Source of the DNA: Elusimicrobiales bacterium
Lineage (GTDB): Bacteria; Elusimicrobiota; Elusimicrobia; Elusimicrobiales; Elusimicrobiaceae
Direction of reading: 5' to 3'
DNA: 43,294 bases
NCBI GenBank assembly: GCA_041651175.1
Contig: JBAZJT010000018.1
Location: 1 to 43,294 of the forward strand
The notes beneath the pieces were generated by a model that did no database searches, had not been told where the DNA came from, and saw only the letters and a list, made by a program, of their open reading frames with translations. Below are positions 8,901 through 16,577 of this stretch, in pieces (the stretch's first letter is position 1; every line of letters starts with the position of its first letter). A program made the position numbers and the translations under genes.

Positions 8901-11900
8901 TCTTTGTGGAACGGCACGACGGTGCAGGGGACCATTCCAGGCACGCTTGCCGCGGGGACTTATCCGGTTGTTCTGGAGCGGCGCACTTCGGACGGCGGGA
9001 GCGTGGTTGCCGGCACGGTCGCCTTCACTGTTGTTGCGCCGCGGTTTGATTCGGTTTCGCCGTCGTCGGGGCCGATAGGGATGCCGTTTACGGTTTCCGG
9101 TTCCGGGTTCGGCAGCTATGCGGGCAGCTATACCCGCGTGCTGGTGGGCGGGACCACCGCGGCGCTGTCTTTGTGGAATGACGGGAAGATACAGGGCCGC
9201 ATTCCGGGGACGCTTGCCGCCGGGAGTTACGAGGTCGCGGTGGAGCGCGCCACGTCTGACGGCGGGCTGGTGCGCTCGTCCACCGCGTCGTTTACGGTAA
9301 CCGAGCCTGCCATCACGGGGCTTGCGCCCGACAACGGGCCGATAGGCACGGCATTCACGCTGACCGGACATGATTTCGGGCCTTATGCGGGCGCGAACAC
9401 TCAGGTGCGCGTCGGCGATAAACTGGCTCCGCTTTCGCTGTGGAACGGGACGACGGTGCAGGGAACCATCCCCGGGCTTGAAGCGGGCCAGTATCCGGTC
9501 GTCATAGAAATCGCCAGCGGCGGCGGGTTGGTGGCGACCAACACCTATTATTTCACGGTTACCACTCCGGCGGTAACGGCGGTAACGCCCTCCACCGCGC
9601 CGATAGGGCAGCCGTTTACGATTACGGGCAGCGGTTTCGGCGCATATGCGGGAAGCTATACCCGCGTGCTGATAGGCGGCGTAACAGCGCAGCTTTCGCT
9701 GTGGAACGGCACGACGATACAAGGCACAATTCCCGGAGCGCTGGCCTCCGGCGCCCGGAGCGTGGTGGTTGAACGCGCGGTTGCGGACGGGATGGTTGCG
9801 CGCGCTGTTGCGCCGTCAATAACGGTAGCCGGATTGGAAGTGTATTCGTTGACGCCCTCCACCGCGCCGATAGGCCAGCCGTTTACGATTACCGGCGGCA
9901 ATTTCGGCAGCTACAGCGGCAGCTACACTACGGTGCTGATAGGCGGCGCGACGGCTCAGCTGTCGCTCTGGAACGGCACAACGATACAGGGCGTCATACC
10001 CAATATCGCCGCCGGCGCTCAGCCGGTGGTTGTCAGCCGGCGTACCGCCGACGGCGGGCTTGCGGCGTCGGCCACGATGTATCTCAATATCGTCGCGCCG
10101 GTTGCATATTCGGTGACGCCGTCCAGCGGTCCCATCGGCCAGCCGTTTACGATTACCGGCGATAATTTCGGCAGCTACAACGGCAGCTACACGACGGTGC
10201 TGATAGGCGGTGTTACCGCGCAGCTTTCGTTATGGAACAGCACGACGATACAGGGAACCGTTCCCGGTGCGCTGTATTCCGGGAGCTATCCGGTCGTCGT
10301 GCGGCGGACAACGTCCGACGGCGGCGTGGCGGAATCCGCGCCGCTGAGCTTTGCGGTGGTTGGCATCAATGTAAGCACGCTGACGCCGGTCGCCGGGCCG
10401 ATAGGCAGCGTGTTCACTATAGCCGGCGAAAATTTCGGTTCGTATAACGGCGCGAATACCCGCGTGCTGATAGGCGGGACGACATGCCCGCTCTCGCTCT
10501 GGAACGGGACGACGATACAAGGCACTGTTCCCGGACTGCTGCCCCCCGGGCCGCAGCCGGTGGTTGTGGAACGTGCGTCCGGCGGCTATGTCATCCGCAG
10601 CGCGACGTCGTATTTTGAAATCACCGTGCCGGTGTTGCAGAGTGTCTCGCCCTCCACGGGGCCGATAGGGATGCCGTTCACGCTTGTCGGCGCGAATTTC
10701 GGCGCATATAACGGCTCCAACACGCGTGTCAAAATCGGAGGCGTTGTCGCGCCGCTGAGCCTCTGGAACGGGACGACGATACAGGGCACGGTTCCCGGCA
10801 GCCTCGCCGCGGGCGATTACGAGCTTGTGGTGGAACGCGCAACCTCCGACGGCGGGCTGCAGGCGTCGGCCACCGCATATTTCGGCGTGATTCTGCCGCA
10901 GCTGAATTCCGTGTCGCCGTCCACCGCGCCGGTTGGCGCGCCGTTTGTGCTGACGGGTTCGGGCTTTGGCAATTACTCCGGCGCGAATACGGCGGTGCTG
11001 ATAAACGGCGCGACACAGCCGCTAAGCCTGTGGACGGATACAAAAATCCAGGGTTCGCTGACTTATTTCACGACGGGGCAGTACCCGGTCGCGGTGAAGC
11101 GGCTGGCGTCAGGCGGTGCGGCGCAATCGCAGGAATTGTCCATAGGCGTCATATCGCCAACGATAACCGCGCTGACGCTGGCCACAAACGGCAGCGGCAC
11201 ATCGTTTGTGCTGACGGGAACCGGCTTCGGCCCCTACAACGGCGCGCAAATCAACGGCAAGCCCGCCACCCGCGTAATGCTGGACGCGACAACTGTCTGT
11301 TCGCTAAGCGCGTGGACGGATGTTCAGATACGCGGCATTATCCCCGACAGCGCGGCGACCGGCTCGCATATGCTGACGGCGGTGCGCGAGGTTTCGGGCG
11401 GATTGCAAAGCTCAAACGGCGCAAGCTACGGTTCGGGAGGGGTTATCATACTCTCCGGCGCGGCAAAAGGCGGAACGCGCGGCGCGGTGGCGGTTTCATA
11501 CGCCGGCGCCGCTGACCCGAACGCCGGGCTGCCGCTGCCCGCGGAATGGGGCGGGCGGGTGGAATCGTCCAACCGCGCGGCGGTAGACATTGCGCCCGGC
11601 GCTATGGCGGAGGATGCATTCATCACAATCGCCACCGCCGCCGTAACGGAAGAAATATCGCGGCAAATGATGCAAAGCGAAGCCAGGGCGCTGATAATGC
11701 CGGTCGGCCCGGCGCTGAACTTCGGGCCGGAGGGCATGAAGCTCGCCTCGCCCGCCGCATTGACCGTGCCGTTTGACCGGACGCAAATCCCCTACGGCAA
11801 GACGGAGCGCGACCTCGCGCTGTATAACTGGGATGAGGGTTCCGGCTCGTGGATTCCGGTCAATACCGAACTTAAAAACGGCAGGCTTGAGGCGAAGACA

Positions 11901-12257
11901 AGCCATCTCTCGCTGTATCAGCCGATGGTGCAGGGGGTTAACCCGCTGGCCAGCAACGCATTCGCGTTCCGGCAGTTTTATGTGTATCCCAACCCTGCCA
12001 AGAACGGCAACACGCCGAAACTGCACCTTGAATGCGGCGTGGGCGACGGCGCGGACATCCGCATCTACGACGTGTCCGGCCAGTTGCGCCACAGCGGCCA
12101 CATGGACGGCGGGCCGAATGTGCTTTCACCGGAATACGCATACGAGTACGAGTGGAACATGTCCGGCGCGGGCTCCGGCGTGTACACGGCGGTGATTGAA
12201 GCGCATAAAGCCGGCGAGACAATCAAAGCCAAAAAGAAATTCGCGATAGTGAGGTAA
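5955..12257 (+). CDS. Giant secreted repeat protein (FN3, 11 IPT/TIG repeats, ZU5-like, type IX-like sorting domain)
   Basis: 2,100 aa. A signal peptide (about 1-31) leads into an unrecognised beta-rich region (32-460). Four fibronectin type III-like domains span about 461-850. Eleven IPT/TIG repeats of about 88 residues follow (about 852-1826), each with 'SPSSGPIG', 'GFG.Y.GS', 'SLWNGTTIQGTIPG' landmarks; the eleventh is degenerate. A ZU5-like segment (about 1866-1993, 'VDIAPGAMAEDAFITI') precedes the C-terminal domain (about 2004-2100) with 'VYPNPAKNG', 'EWNMSGAGSGVYTAVI' and terminal 'KKKFAIVR', the pattern of type A sorting domains used by type IX secretion. It is likely a cell-surface or secreted adhesin-like or carbohydrate-binding protein. 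The gene immediately downstream encodes a PorV-like protein, the known acceptor for such cargo. 'GGGAGCGGGGG' just upstream may act as ribosome-binding site. Confidence 0.85.
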   Translation: MENKKFSILKLSAWLALALAALPTCPGIAVSGTVCAVVNLQLNQEAALEREGFIAKLTLTNSLGDLPLSNLRIDVAITDADGNAADSLFYSRVTDLQGVGAVDGTGLVQPSASAAVQWLIVPSPGAGGGAAGGAKYNVKAQMTYNTGGVARVTTTFPVIITVKPQPLIRLEYVLPFEVFGDEPLTPEVAESTVPFYLGVRAVNAGSGTAVNFSIDSAQPVIMDSKQGLPVNFMIANAWLPGGQPADKTLKINFGNIAPNVSAMAAWSMVASLSGRFTSFGASFTHSAALGGALTSLIDSASTYTLIKDVLADMPGRDSQFDFLINKTTPREQMEILLASGQDIQPEYVMESDRAGLSPVTNVPAHLNGTLSGSNAVLHLVYDAGVSTGVWIHASVPAPAGGQADIASAMRANGSVINPRDIWVSRHFDKASLSYVYRLHILDYVTEAAPDYAITFNASLLDMPPSAVADLSADVSAGGVALRWTASGEDGAAGAIYNGKIAVFRSTDTAAAPQAGAANVVISTTVQPGAAQYYVLGDLLGNAAYQAQVWMADARGNYSGPSNKAVFFTYARQPSDVAVSSVATTGFSLEWINSANLPGAQYRVKVSSQAGDAGSESGFAADITSYTCSGLAPDVDYTASIQPRDLEGRLSPYSDAAHVTTLANAPAAADAPIINVATGSVAIAWNANGNPARTLYLVQASTAPDFSGIAASASVSGSSAALDNLLPNRMYTARSAAINGAGMRSAFATIGSTVTLAAMPASALFTGVSSVTASVSWDSGGNPYDTLYHLDISTSPDFLPVAGSSDVLHEGFTFAGLAPATTYFARVRAENRAGVPTDFAAAISTVTGKSYGMTIASFSPQSGPIGTVFALAGGGFGAYNGSKTVVLIGGATAQLSLWNGTTIQGTIPGTLAAGTYTVVAQRIYTSSADVSNAVSFTVTTPSVYGVSPSSGPIGQTFVLAGAEFGQYAGSLTRVLIGGATCPLSLWNGTTVQGTIPGTLAAGTYPVVLERRTSDGGSVVAGTVAFTVVAPRFDSVSPSSGPIGMPFTVSGSGFGSYAGSYTRVLVGGTTAALSLWNDGKIQGRIPGTLAAGSYEVAVERATSDGGLVRSSTASFTVTEPAITGLAPDNGPIGTAFTLTGHDFGPYAGANTQVRVGDKLAPLSLWNGTTVQGTIPGLEAGQYPVVIEIASGGGLVATNTYYFTVTTPAVTAVTPSTAPIGQPFTITGSGFGAYAGSYTRVLIGGVTAQLSLWNGTTIQGTIPGALASGARSVVVERAVADGMVARAVAPSITVAGLEVYSLTPSTAPIGQPFTITGGNFGSYSGSYTTVLIGGATAQLSLWNGTTIQGVIPNIAAGAQPVVVSRRTADGGLAASATMYLNIVAPVAYSVTPSSGPIGQPFTITGDNFGSYNGSYTTVLIGGVTAQLSLWNSTTIQGTVPGALYSGSYPVVVRRTTSDGGVAESAPLSFAVVGINVSTLTPVAGPIGSVFTIAGENFGSYNGANTRVLIGGTTCPLSLWNGTTIQGTVPGLLPPGPQPVVVERASGGYVIRSATSYFEITVPVLQSVSPSTGPIGMPFTLVGANFGAYNGSNTRVKIGGVVAPLSLWNGTTIQGTVPGSLAAGDYELVVERATSDGGLQASATAYFGVILPQLNSVSPSTAPVGAPFVLTGSGFGNYSGANTAVLINGATQPLSLWTDTKIQGSLTYFTTGQYPVAVKRLASGGAAQSQELSIGVISPTITALTLATNGSGTSFVLTGTGFGPYNGAQINGKPATRVMLDATTVCSLSAWTDVQIRGIIPDSAATGSHMLTAVREVSGGLQSSNGASYGSGGVIILSGAAKGGTRGAVAVSYAGAADPNAGLPLPAEWGGRVESSNRAAVDIAPGAMAEDAFITIATAAVTEEISRQMMQSEARALIMPVGPALNFGPEGMKLASPAALTVPFDRTQIPYGKTERDLALYNWDEGSGSWIPVNTELKNGRLEAKTSHLSLYQPMVQGVNPLASNAFAFRQFYVYPNPAKNGNTPKLHLECGVGDGADIRIYDVSGQLRHSGHMDGGPNVLSPEYAYEYEWNMSGAGSGVYTAVIEAHKAGETIKAKKKFAIVR
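8509..11446 (+). repeat. Eleven tandem IPT/TIG-encoding repeats, period about 265 bp
   Basis: Repeat units inside the giant gene, recognisable in DNA by recurrent 'CTTTCGCTGTGGAACGG' and 'CCGATAGG' words. Neighbouring units are similar enough for slippage or unequal crossing-over to change repeat number. The last unit is the most diverged. Confidence 0.85.
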
Positions 12258-12261
12258 CTGT

Positions 12262-13149
12262 ATGCGCAAATTATCAATAGCACTGATGGTTGCCTCCGCG
12301 CTTTCGCAGTTGGCGCATGCCGGCACGACGGGTTCGGCATTTCTGAAAATCGCACCCGGCGCGCGCGAGCAGGGCATGGCAAACGCGGTAACGGCGTTAT
12401 CAGGCGGCGCGCAGTCGGTTTACATCAACCCCGCCTCCGTCGCGAGTGAGGGAACGGAAGCCGCGTTATCGCACGTGGAACTTGCGCAGGAAAACAAGCT
12501 GGAAAACGTCGCGTTCGCGCACAATGCGCTGGGCGGACGAATGGCTTACGGCCTCACATATCTGCACTATGGCGATTTAGACGGGCGCGACACCACCGGC
12601 GCGCAGACCGGCACATTTACCGCCTATGATATGGCATTGCAAGCCGCATACGCGCGCAGTTTCGGCAAGCTGTCGCTGGGCGGCGCGCTGAAAGCGGTGC
12701 GCAATAAAATAGAGGAAGAATCCGGCACAGGCTACGGTTTTGACGCGGGCGCGATTTACGATTTGGAACTATTCCGGCTGGGCGCGTCAATCGTCAACGT
12801 CGGCAAATCCGGCAAAGTGGGAACAATAGACGAGAACCTCCCCGCGACAGCATCATTCGGCGCGGCGACAAAAATCAAAGAGGTAACGCTGGCGGCGGAT
12901 TTCAAACGCAATATCCCGGAAAATTGCAGCACACTCGCGGCGGGCGCGGAAGTCGCGTTGCACAGCATTCTGGCCCTGCGCGCGGGGTACAGCAAAGACA
13001 TCACAAACAACAATATCCCGTCGGACAACCTGCTGGGTTTTAACGCGGGTTTCGGGATAGCGATAAGCAGGCTCCGCGTTGATTACGCCTACACCTCGCA
13101 AGGCGAGCTCGGCAACAGCCACCGGTTCACGCTCACCACGAAATTTTAA
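12262..13149 (+). CDS. PorV/PorQ-family outer-membrane protein
   Basis: 295 aa with a signal peptide (about 1-20). The mature start 'GTTGSAFLKIAPGAREQGM' followed by 'AVTALSGGAQSVYINPASVA' is the hallmark of the PorV/PorQ family, where the usual text is 'AxFLxIgxGARaxgMGxAx...A...d..a.yxNPAgla'. The rest alternates amphipathic beta strands and ends in Phe, as outer-membrane beta barrels do. In type IX secretion, PorV collects cargo carrying the sorting domain and passes it to the attachment machinery. Here it sits four bases after a cargo-like gene, behind a 'GAGG' ribosome-binding site, so the two probably form a secretion pair. The core translocon genes are not in this window. Confidence 0.85.
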   Translation: MRKLSIALMVASALSQLAHAGTTGSAFLKIAPGAREQGMANAVTALSGGAQSVYINPASVASEGTEAALSHVELAQENKLENVAFAHNALGGRMAYGLTYLHYGDLDGRDTTGAQTGTFTAYDMALQAAYARSFGKLSLGGALKAVRNKIEEESGTGYGFDAGAIYDLELFRLGASIVNVGKSGKVGTIDENLPATASFGAATKIKEVTLAADFKRNIPENCSTLAAGAEVALHSILALRAGYSKDITNNNIPSDNLLGFNAGFGIAISRLRVDYAYTSQGELGNSHRFTLTTKF

Positions 13150-13251
13150 ACGGTATCAGCGAGAAATTTTACGTCGGACTGTCCCCGCCATCCACCGTCT
13201 CGGTCCTCGCTCTCTATTCAATCTGGGGTCAATATCCGCAAAATCCTGAGC

Positions 13252-13275
13252 CGGCGCGCTGCCAACCGCGCGCCG
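13252..13275. terminator. GC-rich hairpin between convergent genes
   Basis: 'CGGCGCGC', 8-base loop, 'GCGCGCCG' forms a perfect 8-bp stem in the 142-bp gap between the PorV-like gene and the minus-strand glycosyltransferase gene. A weak T stretch (TTTT) lies about ten bases past the stem on the minus strand. It may terminate both transcripts, but a proper U tract is missing. The remainder of the gap, 13150-13251, shows nothing clear. Confidence 0.45.
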
Positions 13276-13291
13276 TTATAGACCGGGATGA

Positions 13292-14422
13292 CTACGCTGA
13301 TTTCCGGCATAACTCGCGGTAGAGGCGCTCGTGCTCGTCCAGATAGCGGGCGGGCGCAAAATGCTTTTCGGCGAAGGCTTTGCCGGCGGCGCCCATCCCC
13401 GCGCGCAGTTCAGGCGCGGCGGCCAGCCTGCCCAGCGCGGCGGCCAGGGCGCGCGGGTTTCCGGGTTCCACCAGAATGCCGGTTTCATCTGAGACGGCCT
13501 CCGGCAATCCGCCTGCGCGGGATGCCACCACCGGCAGGCCGCAGGCCATCGCCTCGGTTACCGCCACGCTCATCGCCTCGGTGAGCGAAGGCTGGACGTA
13601 AATGTCCGCCGCGGCGAGGAAGGGGCGGGAGTCGGCGGCATTGTCCACAATGGCTGTGCGGGAGCCTGCGCCGGAGCGGGCCAGAATATCTCCGGTTTTG
13701 CGGCGGAAGGCGGCGCGCTGCGGGTCGCTTCCGGCGGAGCCCACGATTACCAGTCTTGCCCTGTCCGTCATTGCGGCGAAGGCTTCGGCCAGAATGTCCT
13801 GGCCTTTGACCGGATGAAAATTGGCCACGCAGATTATGGCGGTTTCGTCGCCGGCGATTCCGAGCGCTTTTCTGGCGGCGGTCCGCTCCTGTCCGGTTAC
13901 AGGCATGAAAAACCGTTCCTGCGGGGAGTTAAATATTACTGAAAAGGGTTTGCCGCGGAAAGCGGGCAGTTCCGCGGCCCTGCCGGCAAGCAGGCGCGAC
14001 ACGGAAATAATTCTCCGCAACGCGCCGCAGTGCCTGGAATATAGGTTCTGCCGCCGCGACGCCCAATCTATATAGGAGAAACTATGCATGGTTATCACAA
14101 GCGGAATGCCGGTTTCAGCCGCGGCCCGGCAGGCCACCAGGTCCGCGTCAAAACTGTGGGCATGGATTATATCCGGCGACAGCCGCTTTATCAGTCCGCG
14201 TGCGCGGCGGACCGTCATCATCGGGCGCAGCGGGCCCAAGCCCGCCCCGATATTGTGCACTGCCGTGCCGGAACGGCACAGCTCCGGCGCAATGCCCTCG
14301 TCCGCGCCGTAATGCGCCAGCGCGGGTTCACAGCCGCGCAAGCTCAGGCCGGCAGCCAGCTGCCTGATGGCGGAAGTTACGCCGCTTAGCGCGGGGGAGG
14401 AAACTATATGCAGAATCCTCAT
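13292..14422 (-). CDS. GT4-family glycosyltransferase
   Basis: 376 aa with the two-domain GT-B layout. The N-terminal domain starts 'MRILHIVSSPALSGVTSAIR' and has 'IIHAHSF'. The C-terminal donor-sugar domain has 'VANFHPVKGQDILAEAF', 'YVQPSLTEAMSVAVTEAMAC' and 'GLPVVASRAGGLPE', where the two Glu residues of the E-x7-E motif bind the nucleotide sugar. It should transfer a sugar from a nucleotide donor to a lipid-linked oligosaccharide on the cytoplasmic face. Its ATG overlaps the flippase stop (ATGA), so the two are co-translated. Donor and acceptor cannot be read from sequence. Confidence 0.9.
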   Translation of the reverse strand: MRILHIVSSPALSGVTSAIRQLAAGLSLRGCEPALAHYGADEGIAPELCRSGTAVHNIGAGLGPLRPMMTVRRARGLIKRLSPDIIHAHSFDADLVACRAAAETGIPLVITMHSFSYIDWASRRQNLYSRHCGALRRIISVSRLLAGRAAELPAFRGKPFSVIFNSPQERFFMPVTGQERTAARKALGIAGDETAIICVANFHPVKGQDILAEAFAAMTDRARLVIVGSAGSDPQRAAFRRKTGDILARSGAGSRTAIVDNAADSRPFLAAADIYVQPSLTEAMSVAVTEAMACGLPVVASRAGGLPEAVSDETGILVEPGNPRALAAALGRLAAAPELRAGMGAAGKAFAEKHFAPARYLDEHERLYRELCRKSA

Positions 14423-15975
14423 GCGCGTCCCGCAATGCGCGGCAGAGGAAGCGCGGACAATTTCGCCTTAATGAGTTCCAGTTCCTCGCTCCGAAAAACC
14501 TTTTCGTGCCGCAGCAGCAGCGCATATGCCGCGCAAAACACCACGCCCCGCGCCGACAGCAGCGCAAAGCAGCTCCAGCGGCCAAGTTCGGTTATGCGGA
14601 AAGCAAAAGCGGCATCCAGGGCCAGCAGCGCGGCGGCGGCAATGGCCGCAGCCTTGAAAAAAGGCGTTACCGCGCCGGCAAGCGAGGAAAGCGGCAGCTT
14701 CATCGCGCGGTGCAGCATGAACCAGAAGCAGGCCGAACTTGCCAGCAGGGCAATGGCGGTGCCCCATGCTATCCCCTTCATTCCCAGGGCGCCTATGAGA
14801 ATTATATTCAGTCCGAGGTTGAGTATTATATTAAGCGTCGCGCCGGCGGATATGATATGCGGCTTGTCCATGGCCTGGCAGGCCGTGTAGCCGGGCGCTG
14901 CCAGGACGCTGGCCAGCCAGCCCGACGCCAGAATCACGGTCAGCGGCCAGGCCCGGTCGTAGCCGCCGCCCAGCCACATCTGAAGCAGCAGCCGCGCGGA
15001 CACCATTGTCAGCATAAACAAAGGCACCGCCATGCAGGACAGGTATTTTGTCATCCTGAGATAGACGTCCATCACCGCTTCTTTCCCGTAGCGGGCGTGC
15101 ACTTCCGAAAAGGCCGGCGTTATGGCCGAGACAAGCACGTTGGCCATGGACGCCGCAGTAACCACCAGCACGCTGGCCAGTTGGAAATATGTAACCGCGC
15201 CCACGGACAGGAAGCAGGCGATGAGAATTTTATCCGTCTGCCCCGTTACCAGTGTGGAAATGCGGCCCACATGCAGTTTCATCCCGAATTTGAGGAAGTG
15301 CCCGAACATTTCACCGCTTATATGGCGCGGGGATATTTCCAGTTCCGGAAAAATTCGCCTGGCAAGGATTACATTGGCCGCGAAATAGCAGGCCAGCGTC
15401 AGCGCGCTGCGCCACATCATGCCGTGCAGCCCGTAGCCAGCGTTGAGCAGCCACACCAGAACCGCCGTCGTCGGGATTGAAAGGATGATGCTCAGTTTGT
15501 TGGACAGATCCAGCCGCTGCATCCCCGCCTGGAAATCCGAAAACACGTTGGCCACGCCGGTGAACGCGAATACTGCCATTGAAAACACCACCACATAATG
15601 CGCGTCCGCCGCGAGACGGGGCGGGGTTTTGAAAATGCCGGTGATTTTGTCGGCAAACAGCAGTGTCAGCGCAATGTAAACAATGCCCAGGACGCAGTAA
15701 AAAGCGGCCATGGTATTGACTGCCTGCTTGAGCCTGGCGCGGTCGCCTTTGGCCTCGTATTCCGCGACGTGGCGGATAAATGTCGCCGGCATGGACATAT
15801 CCAGCAGATAGGCATAGCCCGTAAGCGCGACCGACACTCCAAGCACGCCGTAGGCGTCCGCGCCCAGCCGGTGCAGTATGAAAGGCGCAAGCGCGAAAGA
15901 CAATGCCCCGTTCCACGCCATGCCCATGAAATTGTAATAGGTGTTGCGCACCACCTTGTCGGAAATGCCGCTCAT
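14419..15975 (-). CDS. Wzx-type polysaccharide flippase (MOP superfamily)
   Basis: 518 aa from the ATG at 15975, with about 12-14 hydrophobic segments spread along its length. The start 'MSGISDKVVRNTYYNFMGMA' and the early 'ADAYGVLGVSVALTGY' are typical of PST/MATE-like O-unit flippases. The role would be to move undecaprenyl-linked saccharides from the inner to the outer leaflet. A further in-frame start at 16056 would add a Cys-rich, unconserved stretch and is rejected. It heads a two-gene unit with the GT4 gene, and its promoter must lie in the 158-bp divergent gap shared with the peptidase gene. Confidence 0.9.
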   Translation of the reverse strand: MSGISDKVVRNTYYNFMGMAWNGALSFALAPFILHRLGADAYGVLGVSVALTGYAYLLDMSMPATFIRHVAEYEAKGDRARLKQAVNTMAAFYCVLGIVYIALTLLFADKITGIFKTPPRLAADAHYVVVFSMAVFAFTGVANVFSDFQAGMQRLDLSNKLSIILSIPTTAVLVWLLNAGYGLHGMMWRSALTLACYFAANVILARRIFPELEISPRHISGEMFGHFLKFGMKLHVGRISTLVTGQTDKILIACFLSVGAVTYFQLASVLVVTAASMANVLVSAITPAFSEVHARYGKEAVMDVYLRMTKYLSCMAVPLFMLTMVSARLLLQMWLGGGYDRAWPLTVILASGWLASVLAAPGYTACQAMDKPHIISAGATLNIILNLGLNIILIGALGMKGIAWGTAIALLASSACFWFMLHRAMKLPLSSLAGAVTPFFKAAAIAAAALLALDAAFAFRITELGRWSCFALLSARGVVFCAAYALLLRHEKVFRSEELELIKAKLSALPLPRIAGRA

Positions 15976-16133
15976 GCGTCCGCCGTGAAAAGAATCGCGG
16001 CAACAACAATCGCCGGCGGCTGCGCCGCCGCTCCGCAGAAAAGCAGAGCAAGACAAAACAAGCTGTTCTCCGGCAATTCCGCGGAAATCTTTTGCATAGC
16101 CATAATTGTACGCTTTTTTTGCATAATACTGTT
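15976..16133. promoter_or_regulatory. Divergent promoter region between flippase and S26-type peptidase genes
   Basis: The gap contains a 7-bp GC hairpin (16014-16030, 'CGGCGGC' TGC 'GCCGCCG') in the presumed flippase leader. On the plus strand a -10-like 'CATAAT' at 16122-16127 lies six bases before the peptidase GTG codon. On the minus strand a possible 'TACAAT' lies at 16110-16105. No convincing -35 boxes are seen. Confidence 0.4.
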
Positions 16134-16538
16134 GTGAACAGGCAATGCGGCGATTTTCTGCTTCTTGAAACTTCCGGCTCCAGCATGAGGCCGTTTATGA
16201 AGGGGGGGGAACGGCTGCTTGCGCGCGCGGTTCCGCCGGCCATGCTGCGGATTGGGGATATGGTCGCCTACCGCTCCGGCGGCGGGCTTGTCTGCCACAG
16301 GCTTGTAGGACGCCGGGGCGGAAAGCTGTATCTGCGCGGCGACCGCCAGTTCGGCCCGGCGGAAGCCGTCGCGCCGGAGGCTGTGGCGGGGGTGGTCTGC
16401 GTTCTGCTGTCGGACGGCAAAATCATAATGCAGAATTCCGTTCTGCGCAGATGCCAGGGAATTTTAATCGCGTTTTTCGGCCCGTTGCTGTCCGCGTGCG
16501 CGGATTTCAGAAACAGGCTGTCCGGGCAGCAGGATTAA
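16134..16538 (+). CDS. Small S24/S26-type (signal peptidase I-like) peptidase
   Basis: 134 aa from a GTG start at 16134. 'GSSMRPF' carries the nucleophile Ser17 in the S-x-x-P-like 'SMRP' box, and 'RIGDMVAYRS...LVCHRLVG' carries His55 where bacterial LepB has its Lys. The Ser-His arrangement is that of the ER/archaeal-type signal peptidases. 'LRGDRQ' is the usual later box. There is no clear N-terminal anchor, but the C-terminus has a hydrophobic stretch near residues 104-119. Small peptidases of this kind often sit in surface-glycan or modified-peptide loci. It might mature secreted proteins or the RiPP precursor nearby; that is speculative. An upstream TTG start at 16092 is less likely. Confidence 0.7.
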   Translation: MNRQCGDFLLLETSGSSMRPFMKGGERLLARAVPPAMLRIGDMVAYRSGGGLVCHRLVGRRGGKLYLRGDRQFGPAEAVAPEAVAGVVCVLLSDGKIIMQNSVLRRCQGILIAFFGPLLSACADFRNRLSGQQD

Positions 16539-16553
16539 CCTGAAACTTTCAGG
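16539..16553. terminator. Short palindrome between convergent genes
   Basis: 'CCTGAAACTTTCAGG' is a perfect 15-base palindrome directly after the peptidase stop and 25 bases from the end of the convergent WecA-like gene. It has no U tract. It may be a weak bidirectional terminator. Confidence 0.3.
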
Positions 16554-16577
16554 GTAAGCAGCATTATTTTGCTTCGC

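Noticed and set aside
8509..11446. Possible CRISPR or satellite array from the regular 265-bp period
   Set aside because: The units are in frame, encode IPT/TIG domains and have no spacer structure.
11496..12101. Minus-strand frame opposite the end of the giant gene
   Set aside because: Antisense shadow of a GC-rich coding region without start context or family similarity.
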